Positions 1 through 5,879 of a stretch of 7,640 bases of DNA are shown here, piece by piece. Origin of the DNA: Candidatus Dadabacteria bacterium (GTDB lineage Bacteria > Desulfobacterota_D > UBA1144 > Nemesobacterales > Nemesobacteraceae); the NCBI GenBank assembly GCA_026709745.1, contig JAPOSJ010000005.1, positions 1 to 7,640 of the forward strand, written 5' to 3'. The translations under genes and the position numbers were made by a program. The notes beneath the pieces are model-generated. The model had not been told where the DNA came from, ran no database searches, and was given only the letters and a program-made list of their open reading frames with translations. Positions within the stretch are counted from its first letter, which is position 1; every line of letters begins with the position of its first letter.

Positions 1-187
1 GAATAAACCACCCGACTTCAAAAACATTTTCTCTTCTGATCAGAAAGGCTGTCTCGGAAAGATTAAGCCCTGCGGCGATTTTCTGTTTTGTCCGGTCTTG
101 TATTTCATTTTCAAGAACGCAGACCGCAGCGGGATTTCCGGAATCGGGCCCGCCTGTGAAAGCATTGACGATGTAGACCCTAATCAC
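1..187 (-). CDS. PhzF-family isomerase/epimerase-like protein, N-terminal part
   Basis: This is the first 62 codons of a gene that runs off the left edge of the window. The translation starts MIRVYIVNAF and continues with a G-N-P-A-A-V motif at residues 17-22 and NLSETAF at residues 42-48. Both are hallmarks of the PhzF (diaminopimelate-epimerase-like fold) family. Glu45, in S-E-T-A, sits where the catalytic glutamate of PhzF lies. Characterised PhzF isomerises a dihydro-anthranilate intermediate in phenazine synthesis, but most family members belong to organisms without phenazines and have unknown substrates, so no pathway is claimed. The start is a GTG (185-187) that overlaps the TGA of the VWA gene in a 4-nt GTGA junction, implying translational coupling. 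It was identified by reading the reverse strand; no ATG is available nearby upstream. Confidence in the family is high and in the exact function low. Confidence 0.85.
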   Translation of the reverse strand, partial: MIRVYIVNAFTGGPDSGNPAAVCVLENEIQDRTKQKIAAGLNLSETAFLIRRENVFEVGWFI

Positions 188-1398
188 ACCCGTAGTCCCG
201 ACGCAACGTGGCCCGTGGGACGCCGTTTTAGCACCCCAATCGCGTCCTTTATACCAGAGAGAGTAAGGGGAAACATGCTGCCTTCGTAAAAATCATTGAG
301 CATTCCTATGCTTTCAGTCCACTTCCACTCCTCTCTTGGTACTGGATTGAGCCAGACTGTAAAAGGATACTTTGTCTTTATCCTGTCAAGCCACACAAGA
401 CCCGGTTCGTCGTTATTGTGTTCAACGCTTCCGTTGGGATAGACAAGCTCCCAAGGGGACATGGATGCGTCACCGACTATAATGCACCTGTAATCGCCAT
501 TGTACTTGTTAAGCAGAGAGAATGTGGGAATCCGCTCACTGAAACGTCTTTTATTGTCTTTCCAGACGGCTTCGTATATACAGTTATGAAAGTAGTAGAA
601 CTCAAGGTGCTTGAACTCATGCCGGGCGGCGGAAAAAAGCCTTGAGCAAAGCTCAACATGCTCCTCCATCGACCCTCCCACGTCAAAAAACATGAGGACT
701 TTTATATTGTTTTTCCGCGAGGGAACAAACTCAAGCGAAAGCAGTCCCGCGTTTCTTGAAGTAGTGTCAATCGTCTCCTCAAGATCAAGTTCTTCCCCTA
801 CTCCCTCCCTCGTGAGAACCCTAAGCTTCCGCAGGGCCATCTTCATGTTTCTCACATTCAGTTCGACCGAGTCATCAAGATCACGAAACTCCCTTCTGTC
901 CCACACCTTGACAGCACGGCGCTGCCTGCCTCCGTCCTGACCTATACGAACCCCGGCGGGATTGTATCCGTACGCACCATAGGGCGAAATGCCCCCAGTG
1001 CCTATCAATCTGTTTCCGCCTTGGTGGCGTTTTTTCTGTTTCTCAAAGATTTCCCGGAGCCTCTCCATCAGTTCTTCAAGACCGCCGATGGAGCAGATGT
1101 ATTTCCTATCCTCTTCGGAAAGAGCACTCTCGAAGTTCTTCCGCAACCACTCAAGAGGAATAGATATCACCTGCTCGGTGTCGACAAGTTGAGCTCCATG
1201 AAAATAGGCGGCAAAAAGTCTGTCAAACTTGTCAAGATGCCGCTCGTCCTTTACCATCACGCAGCGGGCAAGATAGTAAAACTCGGTCGTTTCGTAACGT
1301 ATCACGTCGCAGTCAAGCGCCTCAAGGAAAGTAAGATATTCCTTTAACGTGACAGGAAATCCATCGTTTCTAAGAAGCAGGAAAAAATCAAGAAACAC
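184..1398 (-). CDS. CoxE-like VWA domain protein
   Basis: This 404-residue protein has the layout of the VWA/CoxE-like family that partners MoxR ATPases. An N-terminal helical region (about residues 1-125) is followed by a conserved Gly/Tyr-rich linker (about 133-153, GTGGISPYGAYGYNPAG) and a C-terminal von Willebrand A domain from about residue 232. The MIDAS metal-site motif reads D-V-G-G-S-M (239-244), with glycine where the classical DxSxS has its first serine. As I recall this is normal in the subfamily. A second likely metal-site aspartate is D310 in VGDAS. The protein is predicted cytoplasmic, with no signal peptide or membrane span seen. In the family, such proteins act with the ATPase to remodel or insert metal into client enzymes; CoxE with CoxD in CO dehydrogenase maturation is the best-known case. 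Start is GTG at 1396-1398, preceded by AGGGAGAG, 18 nt after the ATPase stop. The client is unknown. Confidence 0.9.
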   Translation of the reverse strand: MFLDFFLLLRNDGFPVTLKEYLTFLEALDCDVIRYETTEFYYLARCVMVKDERHLDKFDRLFAAYFHGAQLVDTEQVISIPLEWLRKNFESALSEEDRKYICSIGGLEELMERLREIFEKQKKRHQGGNRLIGTGGISPYGAYGYNPAGVRIGQDGGRQRRAVKVWDRREFRDLDDSVELNVRNMKMALRKLRVLTREGVGEELDLEETIDTTSRNAGLLSLEFVPSRKNNIKVLMFFDVGGSMEEHVELCSRLFSAARHEFKHLEFYYFHNCIYEAVWKDNKRRFSERIPTFSLLNKYNGDYRCIIVGDASMSPWELVYPNGSVEHNNDEPGLVWLDRIKTKYPFTVWLNPVPREEWKWTESIGMLNDFYEGSMFPLTLSGIKDAIGVLKRRPTGHVASGLRV

Positions 1399-1416
1399 TA
1401 CTCTCTCCCTAGGCAG

Positions 1417-2253
1417 TCACTTTCTGAATCTTTTACTCATCATCTCTAGCATCTCATAGTCCGCCTCATTTTTTATAAGCGCACCCGAGTAAGGAGGAAG
1501 GTTCTCTTCAATGTCCACCCCCGCAAGTTCTCTTACAGCAGCGCGGTCGGCCGAGAGTAGCTTTATCCAGTCTATAAGTTCGCTTGTGGAAGGCTTTTTC
1601 TTAAGACCGTCGATTTTTCTTACCGAATAAAAAAGGGAAAGCGCATTATCCATAAGCTTTCGCCCAAGATCGGGGTAATGCACTTTTACTATTCTCTCGA
1701 GAGTCTCGCGGTTGGGAAATGCTATGTAGTGAAAAAAACACCTTCTCAGAAAGGCGTCGGGGAGTTCTTTTTCGTTATTGGAAGTGATTATCACTATTAC
1801 TCTCCTCTGCGCTCTTACGGTTTTTTTCAGTTCATAACAGTAAAACTCCATCCTGTCGAGTTCAAGGAGAAGATCATTAGGAAACTCTATGTCCGCCTTG
1901 TCTATCTCGTCACTCAGAAGCACCGGCTGTTCGGGGTTCTCAAAAGCCTCCCAGAGCTTACCCTTATTTATGTAATTTGAGATGTCGTTTACTCTTTTGT
2001 CGCCGAGCTGTGAGTCACGAAGTCTGGCGACCGCATCGTATTCGTATAGACCCTGCTGTGCAGTGGTGGTTGACTTTATGTGCCAAGTTATAAGTTGCTT
2101 TCCAAGTGATTTTGCGACCTCAAACGCAAGCATGGTCTTTCCGGTGCCCGGCTCTCCCTTCACAAGAAGGGGCCGCTCAAGCTTAATGGCCGCGTTTACC
2201 GCCACGGTCAGATCCTTTGTGGCTATGTAGTGATTTGTTCCTTCAAATTGCAT
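1417..2253 (-). CDS. MoxR-family AAA+ ATPase (CoxD-like)
   Basis: This 278-residue single-domain AAA+ ATPase belongs to the MoxR/AAA_5 group. Walker A is GEPGTGKT (33-40), Walker B is VLLSDEIDKA (111-120), and sensor 1 is IITSNN (155-160). The arginine-finger region DAFLRRCF spans 166-173, and the C-terminal helical lid includes KKPSTSELIDW (219-229). These ATPases form hexameric rings and pair with a VWA protein encoded next door, as here, to remodel or activate client proteins. The length is typical of the compact CoxD-like type and all nucleotide-binding motifs are intact. Start is ATG 2251-2253 with a GAGG Shine-Dalgarno about 10 nt upstream, inside the 35-nt gap after purU. Transcription probably continues from the purU genes. 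Which client the pair serves cannot be read from the window: no Cox, methanol dehydrogenase or nitric-oxide-reductase structural genes are present. Confidence 0.93.
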   Translation of the reverse strand: MQFEGTNHYIATKDLTVAVNAAIKLERPLLVKGEPGTGKTMLAFEVAKSLGKQLITWHIKSTTTAQQGLYEYDAVARLRDSQLGDKRVNDISNYINKGKLWEAFENPEQPVLLSDEIDKADIEFPNDLLLELDRMEFYCYELKKTVRAQRRVIVIITSNNEKELPDAFLRRCFFHYIAFPNRETLERIVKVHYPDLGRKLMDNALSLFYSVRKIDGLKKKPSTSELIDWIKLLSADRAAVRELAGVDIEENLPPYSGALIKNEADYEMLEMMSKRFRK

Positions 2254-2288
2254 TTTTCACCCGCCTCGTGGAAGAAAGCAGACCCCGC

Positions 2289-3158
2289 CTATTTATTGAA
2301 TACGATCGTCCTGTCTTTGTAAATCAGAATCTCCCGATTTATATGGAACCAGATTGAACTTGAGAGAACGAGTTTCTCAAGATCCTGCCCTTTTCTTATG
2401 AAATCGTTTATGGAATCGTCATAATTGACCTTTATCACGTCCTGATCTATTATGGGCCCCGAGTCAAGTTCCTCGGTCACGTAATGACAGGTCGCCCCGA
2501 TCACCTTGACCCCTTTCTCATAAGCCGAGTGATAAGGCCGCGCCCCGGGAAATGCCGGAAGAAAAGAATGGTGAATATTGATTATCCTGTTCGGGTAATT
2601 AGATATGAAGTTCCCGGTAAGTATCTGCATATACCTTGCAAGCACTATGAAATCCACTTTATAATGGCGAAGAAGTTCAATCTGGCGGGCCTCAGTTTCC
2701 TCCTTGTTGTCCTGAACATCCTCAAACACGTAAAAATCCGCCCCGTGAAGAGCTGCCACATCTTTCAGATCGGGATGGTTGCTTATTACAAGGGGCATCT
2801 CCACATTCCATTCCCTAGCGCGAAGCCTGTATATTATGTCCGAGAGACAGTGGGGAAGACCGGAGACGAAAACTGCCATACGCGGTATGTCCCCTGTAAA
2901 GAAGATTTCAGATTTCATGTCGAACCTCTGAGCTACTTTCCTACGGAAAATCTCCTCGGTTTCCTCACGCGAGAGGGAAAAACCATCCATTCCCCATTTG
3001 GCCCTGATAAAGGTCACCTTGTCAGAATAGTCAACGCAGTGCTGCAGGGCGTGGATATTCCCGCCGTAGTTGAATATAAAGTCAGTGACAGCACGAACCA
3101 GACCTGGGCGGTCGGGAGAGTGCACGAGTAAAATCGCTTCTTCCTGTTTCTCCTGCAT
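2289..3158 (-). CDS. purU: Formyltetrahydrofolate deformylase, downstream copy
   Basis: This 289-residue enzyme hydrolyses 10-formyltetrahydrofolate to tetrahydrofolate and formate, which balances the one-carbon pool and can supply formate for purine synthesis. An N-terminal ACT regulatory domain (about residues 8-88, starting with LVHSPDRPGLV) precedes a formyltransferase-fold catalytic domain (about 92-270). The catalytic triad of this fold is present: N194 and H196 in RIINIHHS, and D232 in EELDSGPII. The family-typical second histidine (H197), PYH (208-210) and GATCHYV (221-227) are all retained, so this copy looks fully conventional. Length matches E. coli PurU (about 280). Start is ATG at 3156-3158 with only a weak Shine-Dalgarno (AGAGAACGGG, about 11 nt or more away). 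It lies directly upstream of the MoxR gene and is the younger-positioned half of a tandem duplication: about 75% identical to the copy at 3290-4159 by hand alignment. Confidence 0.95.
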   Translation of the reverse strand: MQEKQEEAILLVHSPDRPGLVRAVTDFIFNYGGNIHALQHCVDYSDKVTFIRAKWGMDGFSLSREETEEIFRRKVAQRFDMKSEIFFTGDIPRMAVFVSGLPHCLSDIIYRLRAREWNVEMPLVISNHPDLKDVAALHGADFYVFEDVQDNKEETEARQIELLRHYKVDFIVLARYMQILTGNFISNYPNRIINIHHSFLPAFPGARPYHSAYEKGVKVIGATCHYVTEELDSGPIIDQDVIKVNYDDSINDFIRKGQDLEKLVLSSSIWFHINREILIYKDRTIVFNK

Positions 3159-3289
3159 TTTTACTTGAAACCCGTTCTCTGGTTATTTAAAGCTTATGAC
3201 AGCATGGCGGCGATCAGGACTTTCAGTAGCAAGCAGGCAAAATAAAAAGTTTCTGCCGCTCTATCAACCTCTTTTGCAAAAAACCCCGC
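3159..3289 (-). pseudogene. Decayed relic of GNAT 3' end and purU leader between the purU copies
   Basis: This spacer aligns base by base with the end of the acetyltransferase gene and the purU leader (4160-4292). In the block 3181-3221 against 4181-4221, 28 of 41 bases match without gaps. Further upstream, AGAGCGGCAGAAA matches GGAGCGGCCGAAA, and GCGGGGTTTTTTGCAAAA matches GCGAGGTTTTTACAGAAA. Many of the differences are transitions, and small indels destroy the reading frame. The equivalents of the GNAT stop codon and of the upstream in-frame ATG of the other copy are lost. It therefore encodes nothing and is a duplication scar. It may still carry the weak ribosome-binding site of the downstream purU (ACGGG, about 11 nt before the ATG). 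I see no promoter or terminator in it. Confidence 0.8.
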
Positions 3290-4159
3290 CTACTTGTTAA
3301 ATACGATTGTCCTGCCCTTGTAAACCAGAAGCTCGCGGTTTATATGGGACCAAATTGCGCTTGACAGAACAAGCTTCTCAAGATCCTGACCTTTTCTTAT
3401 AAGATCATCAACCGAATCTTCGTAGTTAACCCTTATAACATCCTGCTCTATTATGGGACCCGAATCGAGTTCCTCGGTTACGTAATGAGATGTCGCTCCG
3501 ATGATTTTGACCCCTCTTTTATAAGCGGACTGATAAGGCTGCGCTCCCGGAAATGCCGGAAGAAAGGAATTGTGGATATTGATTATCCTGTTTGGATACT
3601 GCGATACAAAATTATTGGTAAGAATCTGCATATATCTTGCGAGCACTATGAAATCCACTTTATGCTCCGCCAGAAGTTCAAGCTGCCGGGCTTCCACTTC
3701 CTCTTTGTTTTCCTTTACATCCCTGAATTGTTCGAATCTCATATCATAGCGGTCAGCAATAGGCTTAAGGTCAGGATGATTGCTTATAATAAGGGGAACT
3801 TCCACATCCCATTCCTTAACTCTGAGCCTGTACACAATATCGGATAGACAATGGGGAAATTTTGATACAAAAATCGCCATGCGCGGTATGTTCCCGGTAA
3901 AGAAAATCCTGAACTTCATGTCGAATTTCTCCGCTACTTTCTCACGAAAAACCTCTTCTGTCTCCTGTCTTGAGAAAGCAAAACCTTCCATGCTCCATTT
4001 GGCCCGGATAAAAACCACCATATCATCCATATCAACGCAATACTGCAGGGCCTGGATATTCCCGCCATAGCTGAATATAAAGTCAGTGATTGCCCGAACC
4101 AAGCCTGGACGATCGGGGGAATGCACGAGCAGAATCGCCTGTTCCTTTTTTTTTGACAT
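3290..4159 (-). CDS. purU: Formyltetrahydrofolate deformylase, upstream diverged copy
   Basis: This second PurU (289 residues from the start preferred here; numbering below is from that start) has the same ACT domain (about 8-88) and formyltransferase-fold domain (about 92-270). The catalytic N194, H196 and D232 are all present. Several positions that the family usually conserves next to the active site differ: NIHH is NIHN, GARPYH is GAQPYQ, and GATCHYV is GATSHYV. The downstream copy and E. coli PurU keep the histidines. It may retain activity with altered kinetics or have become regulatory. An ATG nine codons upstream (4184-4186) is in frame, but it is ATA and out of phase in the sister copy and has no Shine-Dalgarno. 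The chosen ATG (4157-4159) has AAGGAAGAGG 11 nt before it, and its N-terminus aligns exactly with the other copy. Spacing to the GNAT stop is 48 nt. Confidence 0.92.
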   Translation of the reverse strand: MSKKKEQAILLVHSPDRPGLVRAITDFIFSYGGNIQALQYCVDMDDMVVFIRAKWSMEGFAFSRQETEEVFREKVAEKFDMKFRIFFTGNIPRMAIFVSKFPHCLSDIVYRLRVKEWDVEVPLIISNHPDLKPIADRYDMRFEQFRDVKENKEEVEARQLELLAEHKVDFIVLARYMQILTNNFVSQYPNRIINIHNSFLPAFPGAQPYQSAYKRGVKIIGATSHYVTEELDSGPIIEQDVIRVNYEDSVDDLIRKGQDLEKLVLSSAIWSHINRELLVYKGRTIVFNK

Positions 4160-4170
4160 TTTCAGTAAAA

Positions 4171-4180
4171 CCTCTTCCTT
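4171..4180 (-). promoter_or_regulatory. Shine-Dalgarno deciding the upstream purU start
   Basis: On the coding strand this reads AAGGAAGAGG, 11 nt before the ATG at 4157-4159. It lies inside what would be codons of the longer reading that starts at 4186. This supports initiation at 4159 and makes the upstream ATG a chance codon. Confidence 0.6.
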
Positions 4181-4219
4181 GGTCATTTACAGCTTCAGAC
4201 AGTAGCGCTATGACCAAGG
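4177..4219 (-). promoter_or_regulatory. 10-bp perfect inverted repeat spanning the GNAT stop and the purU ribosome-binding site
   Basis: CCTTGGTCAT and ATGACCAAGG form a perfect 10-bp inverted repeat around a 23-nt loop. In the transcript, the 5' arm lies in the last codons of the GNAT gene and the 3' arm includes the AAGG half of the purU Shine-Dalgarno. If folded, it would partly hide that site, and ribosomes finishing the GNAT gene would open it. It has no U-tract, so it is not a standard terminator. The duplicated leader of the downstream purU has lost the pairing. A repeat of this size could occur by chance about once in a few windows of this length, so the role is only inferred. Confidence 0.35.
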
Positions 4220-4696
4220 CTCCTTATAGTAGTAAGTAAAGTTAGCCACTTTCGGCCGCTCCGTCCACCCTTTTTTTCTGTAAAAACCTCGCAGATACGA
4301 CGGCTTGTCCCTGCCATTGGTCACCATCAGACGGTAGACATCCCTTTTTCTGCCTTCTTCCATAACTACATCGATAAGATAGCTGCCCACCCCCATGCCG
4401 CTTGCCGAGGGACTCACAAACAGGTCTGATACATAGCCCTCAAAGCTTCCCAGCATTACAAACGGCACCCAGTGAACAGATGTAAACCCTATAACCCCGC
4501 CTCCCTGATCACAGGCGACGTAAATAGTATGGCACTGAGGGTAAGCTCCGGCCTGGAGTATCAGATCCCTGATCGGCGATGACATCTCCTCAAGCGTAAG
4601 GGAGTTTCTTTTCTCAGACCAGCCGATTTCCCTCAGTATCAGGGCCATCGCCTCCGCATCATCGACGGCGGCTTTTCTTGCCATCACTTTCTTCAT
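4208..4696 (-). CDS. GNAT-family N-acetyltransferase
   Basis: This 162-residue protein has the fold signatures of a GCN5-related acetyltransferase, which moves an acetyl group from acetyl-CoA to an amine. Motif A is visible as DLFVSPSASGMGVGSYLIDV (about 91-110), with the V-x-P and the G-x-G-x-G-S-like pyrophosphate loop that binds acetyl-CoA. Motif B follows as YRLMVTNG...FYRKKGW (about 121-144). The full C-terminus ends TYYYKEPWS. The substrate cannot be predicted: the family acetylates antibiotics, polyamines, amino acids or protein N-termini. The ATG (4694-4696) overlaps the TGA of the preceding isomerase gene in a 4-nt ATGA junction, with GGAAAA as a weak ribosome-binding site. A second in-frame ATG lies four codons in. 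The last part of this gene was copied during the purU duplication and survives as a relic at 3208-3289. Confidence 0.85.
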   Translation of the reverse strand: MKKVMARKAAVDDAEAMALILREIGWSEKRNSLTLEEMSSPIRDLILQAGAYPQCHTIYVACDQGGGVIGFTSVHWVPFVMLGSFEGYVSDLFVSPSASGMGVGSYLIDVVMEEGRKRDVYRLMVTNGRDKPSYLRGFYRKKGWTERPKVANFTYYYKEPWS

Positions 4697-5466
4697 TTCT
4701 TTTTTCCAAGAGTCTCGACAAGACCCCCCAGACTCTTAAGAACCCCTCGGCTGCAGAGAGTTGCCGGAAGATCTCGGTCAAAATCGGCGCATACTCCTTT
4801 CATGTTCGCCACGACCTCGCGCCGAAGAGCCTTTTTGGAAAACGCGTAGCCCGGAATCAGCGATGGGCCATACTGTCCCGCGAAGGCAACGCAGTGGGAG
4901 AGAAGCTCGCCCGCTTTGCGGCTTTCATTGAAAAAACCCAGACTGACGGCATCCTGAGAATCATATAGAAACCCTGTTGTTATAACCCGCCTGGTAACTG
5001 CGCTTCCAAGCGCATAAAGCACAATCTGCGCCACGGCTGAAGGCAGGGGAAAACCTATTGTGATTTCATTAAGACCGAACCTTGCTTCGGAGTCAACACA
5101 TACCCCGTAATCGCAGCAGAGCGCGAGTATGAGCCCACCGGCAATTGCGTGGCCGTTTACCGCCGCCACAACCGGTCTTTCGTACGTAAAGACCTGAAGC
5201 AGAGCGCCACAAAAGCGCTTGTACCAACGCCGCATCTCTTCTTCATCCCGTGACGCAAAGAGTGAAAGGTGATATTTAAGGTCAAGACCTGCGGAAAAGG
5301 CCCTCTGTGAAGAGGTAAGCACCACTGGACTCTCAGCGTGGTCACTTGCAAGGGTCAAAAAAGCCTTATCAAGATCGTTGAAAAACAACTCGTTCATGAC
5401 GTTCATCGGGTTTGAGTTCATGCGAACGACCGCAACGCCGTCCGTTCTCTGAATTTCCCAGCTCAT
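4693..5466 (-). CDS. Crotonase-fold enoyl-CoA isomerase-like protein
   Basis: This 257-residue protein belongs to the enoyl-CoA hydratase/isomerase (crotonase) superfamily. It has both oxyanion-hole segments, FSAGLDLK (57-64) and NGHAIAGGL (104-112). Of the two catalytic glutamates of true hydratases, only one is present: E134 in GLNEITIG. The other position, normally Glu in GGGCEL, is Ile113. The stretches GVAVVRM, VLTS...FSAGLDL, AGG...CCDY and GLNE resemble mitochondrial delta3,delta2-enoyl-CoA isomerase, which uses a single acid/base glutamate. Isomerisation of unsaturated fatty acyl-CoA is therefore more likely than hydration, though other crotonase reactions remain possible. The start is the ATG at 5464-5466, which overlaps the glnS TGA as ATGA with GGAAAA upstream. 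An ATG ten codons earlier (5496) would sit inside glnS and is not preferred. Confidence 0.85.
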   Translation of the reverse strand: MSWEIQRTDGVAVVRMNSNPMNVMNELFFNDLDKAFLTLASDHAESPVVLTSSQRAFSAGLDLKYHLSLFASRDEEEMRRWYKRFCGALLQVFTYERPVVAAVNGHAIAGGLILALCCDYGVCVDSEARFGLNEITIGFPLPSAVAQIVLYALGSAVTRRVITTGFLYDSQDAVSLGFFNESRKAGELLSHCVAFAGQYGPSLIPGYAFSKKALRREVVANMKGVCADFDRDLPATLCSRGVLKSLGGLVETLGKKK

Positions 5467-5879
5467 AATACTTTTCCACCCGAGCGCCGAGTCCATGAAT
5501 CCCTGAGAGAAACGGTTCTGTTAAAAACTGGTGCCCCGGGTTCGGAATCCTCGGGGTCAAGCACAAAATAGCCTTTTCTCTCAAACTGGTAGTTAATCCC
5601 GGAAGAACATCCTCCAAGTGCGGGCTCTGCTGCACAGTTCTCAAGTATATGAAGAGAATCCGGATTAATAAATTCTGTAAATTCTCTCTGTCTATCCGCC
5701 ATGGGATTGGGAACAGTAAAAAGTCTGTCGTAGAGCCTGACGGTCACCCGTGATGCCCTTTTCGCGCAGACCCAGTGTATGGTTCCCCTGACTTTTGTTC
5801 CTTCAGAGGTATTTCCACCCCTTGTCGCGTGATAGTATTCGCAGTAGACCTCGGTCACCTTACCGGTGGACGGGTGGCG
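5463..5879 (-). pseudogene. glnS: C-terminal remainder of glnS beyond the premature stop
   Basis: In the same frame as the upstream part of glnS, and with no missing or extra base, the translation resumes right after the TAA as RHPSTGK. It continues as VTEVYCEYYHATRGGNT, then GTIHWVCAKRA, RLYDRLFTVPNP, FERKGYF and PVFNRTVSLRDSW. These are the conserved landmarks of the second anticodon-binding beta-barrel of GlnRS, through to the normal C-terminus. It encodes 138 residues and ends in TGA, overlapping the isomerase start by 4 nt. Sequence conservation in this part is good, with no further stops, which argues that the interruption is recent, an assembly error or read through. The only in-frame start near its beginning is a GTG (5856-5858) with no properly spaced ribosome-binding site, so independent translation of this piece is unlikely. 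Confidence 0.8.

Larger units (their letters stand above)
2282..4292 (-). repeat. Tandem direct duplication of a ~1-kb purU unit with GNAT tail
   Basis: Two adjacent units of about 1.0 kb align over their whole length: about 2282-3281 and about 3282-4292. Each consists, in transcription order, of a GNAT 3' end, a short leader, purU and a post-stop GCGGGGT. The offset is nearly constant: purU starts 1001 nt apart, purU stops 1001 nt apart, leader blocks 3181-3221 and 4181-4221 exactly 1000 nt apart, and distal ends 3289 and 4292 1003 nt apart. The likely recombination point is a short similarity between GCGGGGT just after the purU stop and GCGAGGTTTTT inside the GNAT gene. The inferred ancestral order is GNAT-purU-moxR, with the duplication arising in place rather than by transfer. 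Protein identity of about 75% shows that the event is old. Confidence 0.85.

Noticed and set aside
2484..3131. A 215-codon open frame on the plus strand, antisense to the downstream purU
   Set aside because: It is the mirror of a strongly conserved PurU gene, has no recognisable domain, and the equivalent antisense frame in the sister copy is broken, so it is a shadow.
3272..3281. Palindrome TTTTGCAAAA after the upstream purU stop, as a protein-binding site or terminator
   Set aside because: It lies in the decayed GNAT tail, is AT-rich and short, and has no GC stem with a T-tract on the coding strand; chance is sufficient.
4160..4186. A nine-codon longer N-terminus for the upstream PurU
   Set aside because: The upstream ATG is not conserved in the duplicated copy, lacks a Shine-Dalgarno, and the longer reading runs through the Shine-Dalgarno of the better start.
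5467..5496. A ten-codon longer N-terminus for the isomerase-like protein
   Set aside because: The family N-terminus starts with the shorter form, and the ATG at 5466 makes the same 4-nt overlap seen at two other junctions in the block.
5463..5858. A separate 131-residue gene starting at the GTG at 5858
   Set aside because: It is in the same frame as glnS and contains only the GlnRS C-terminal barrel; the GTG has no spaced ribosome-binding site.
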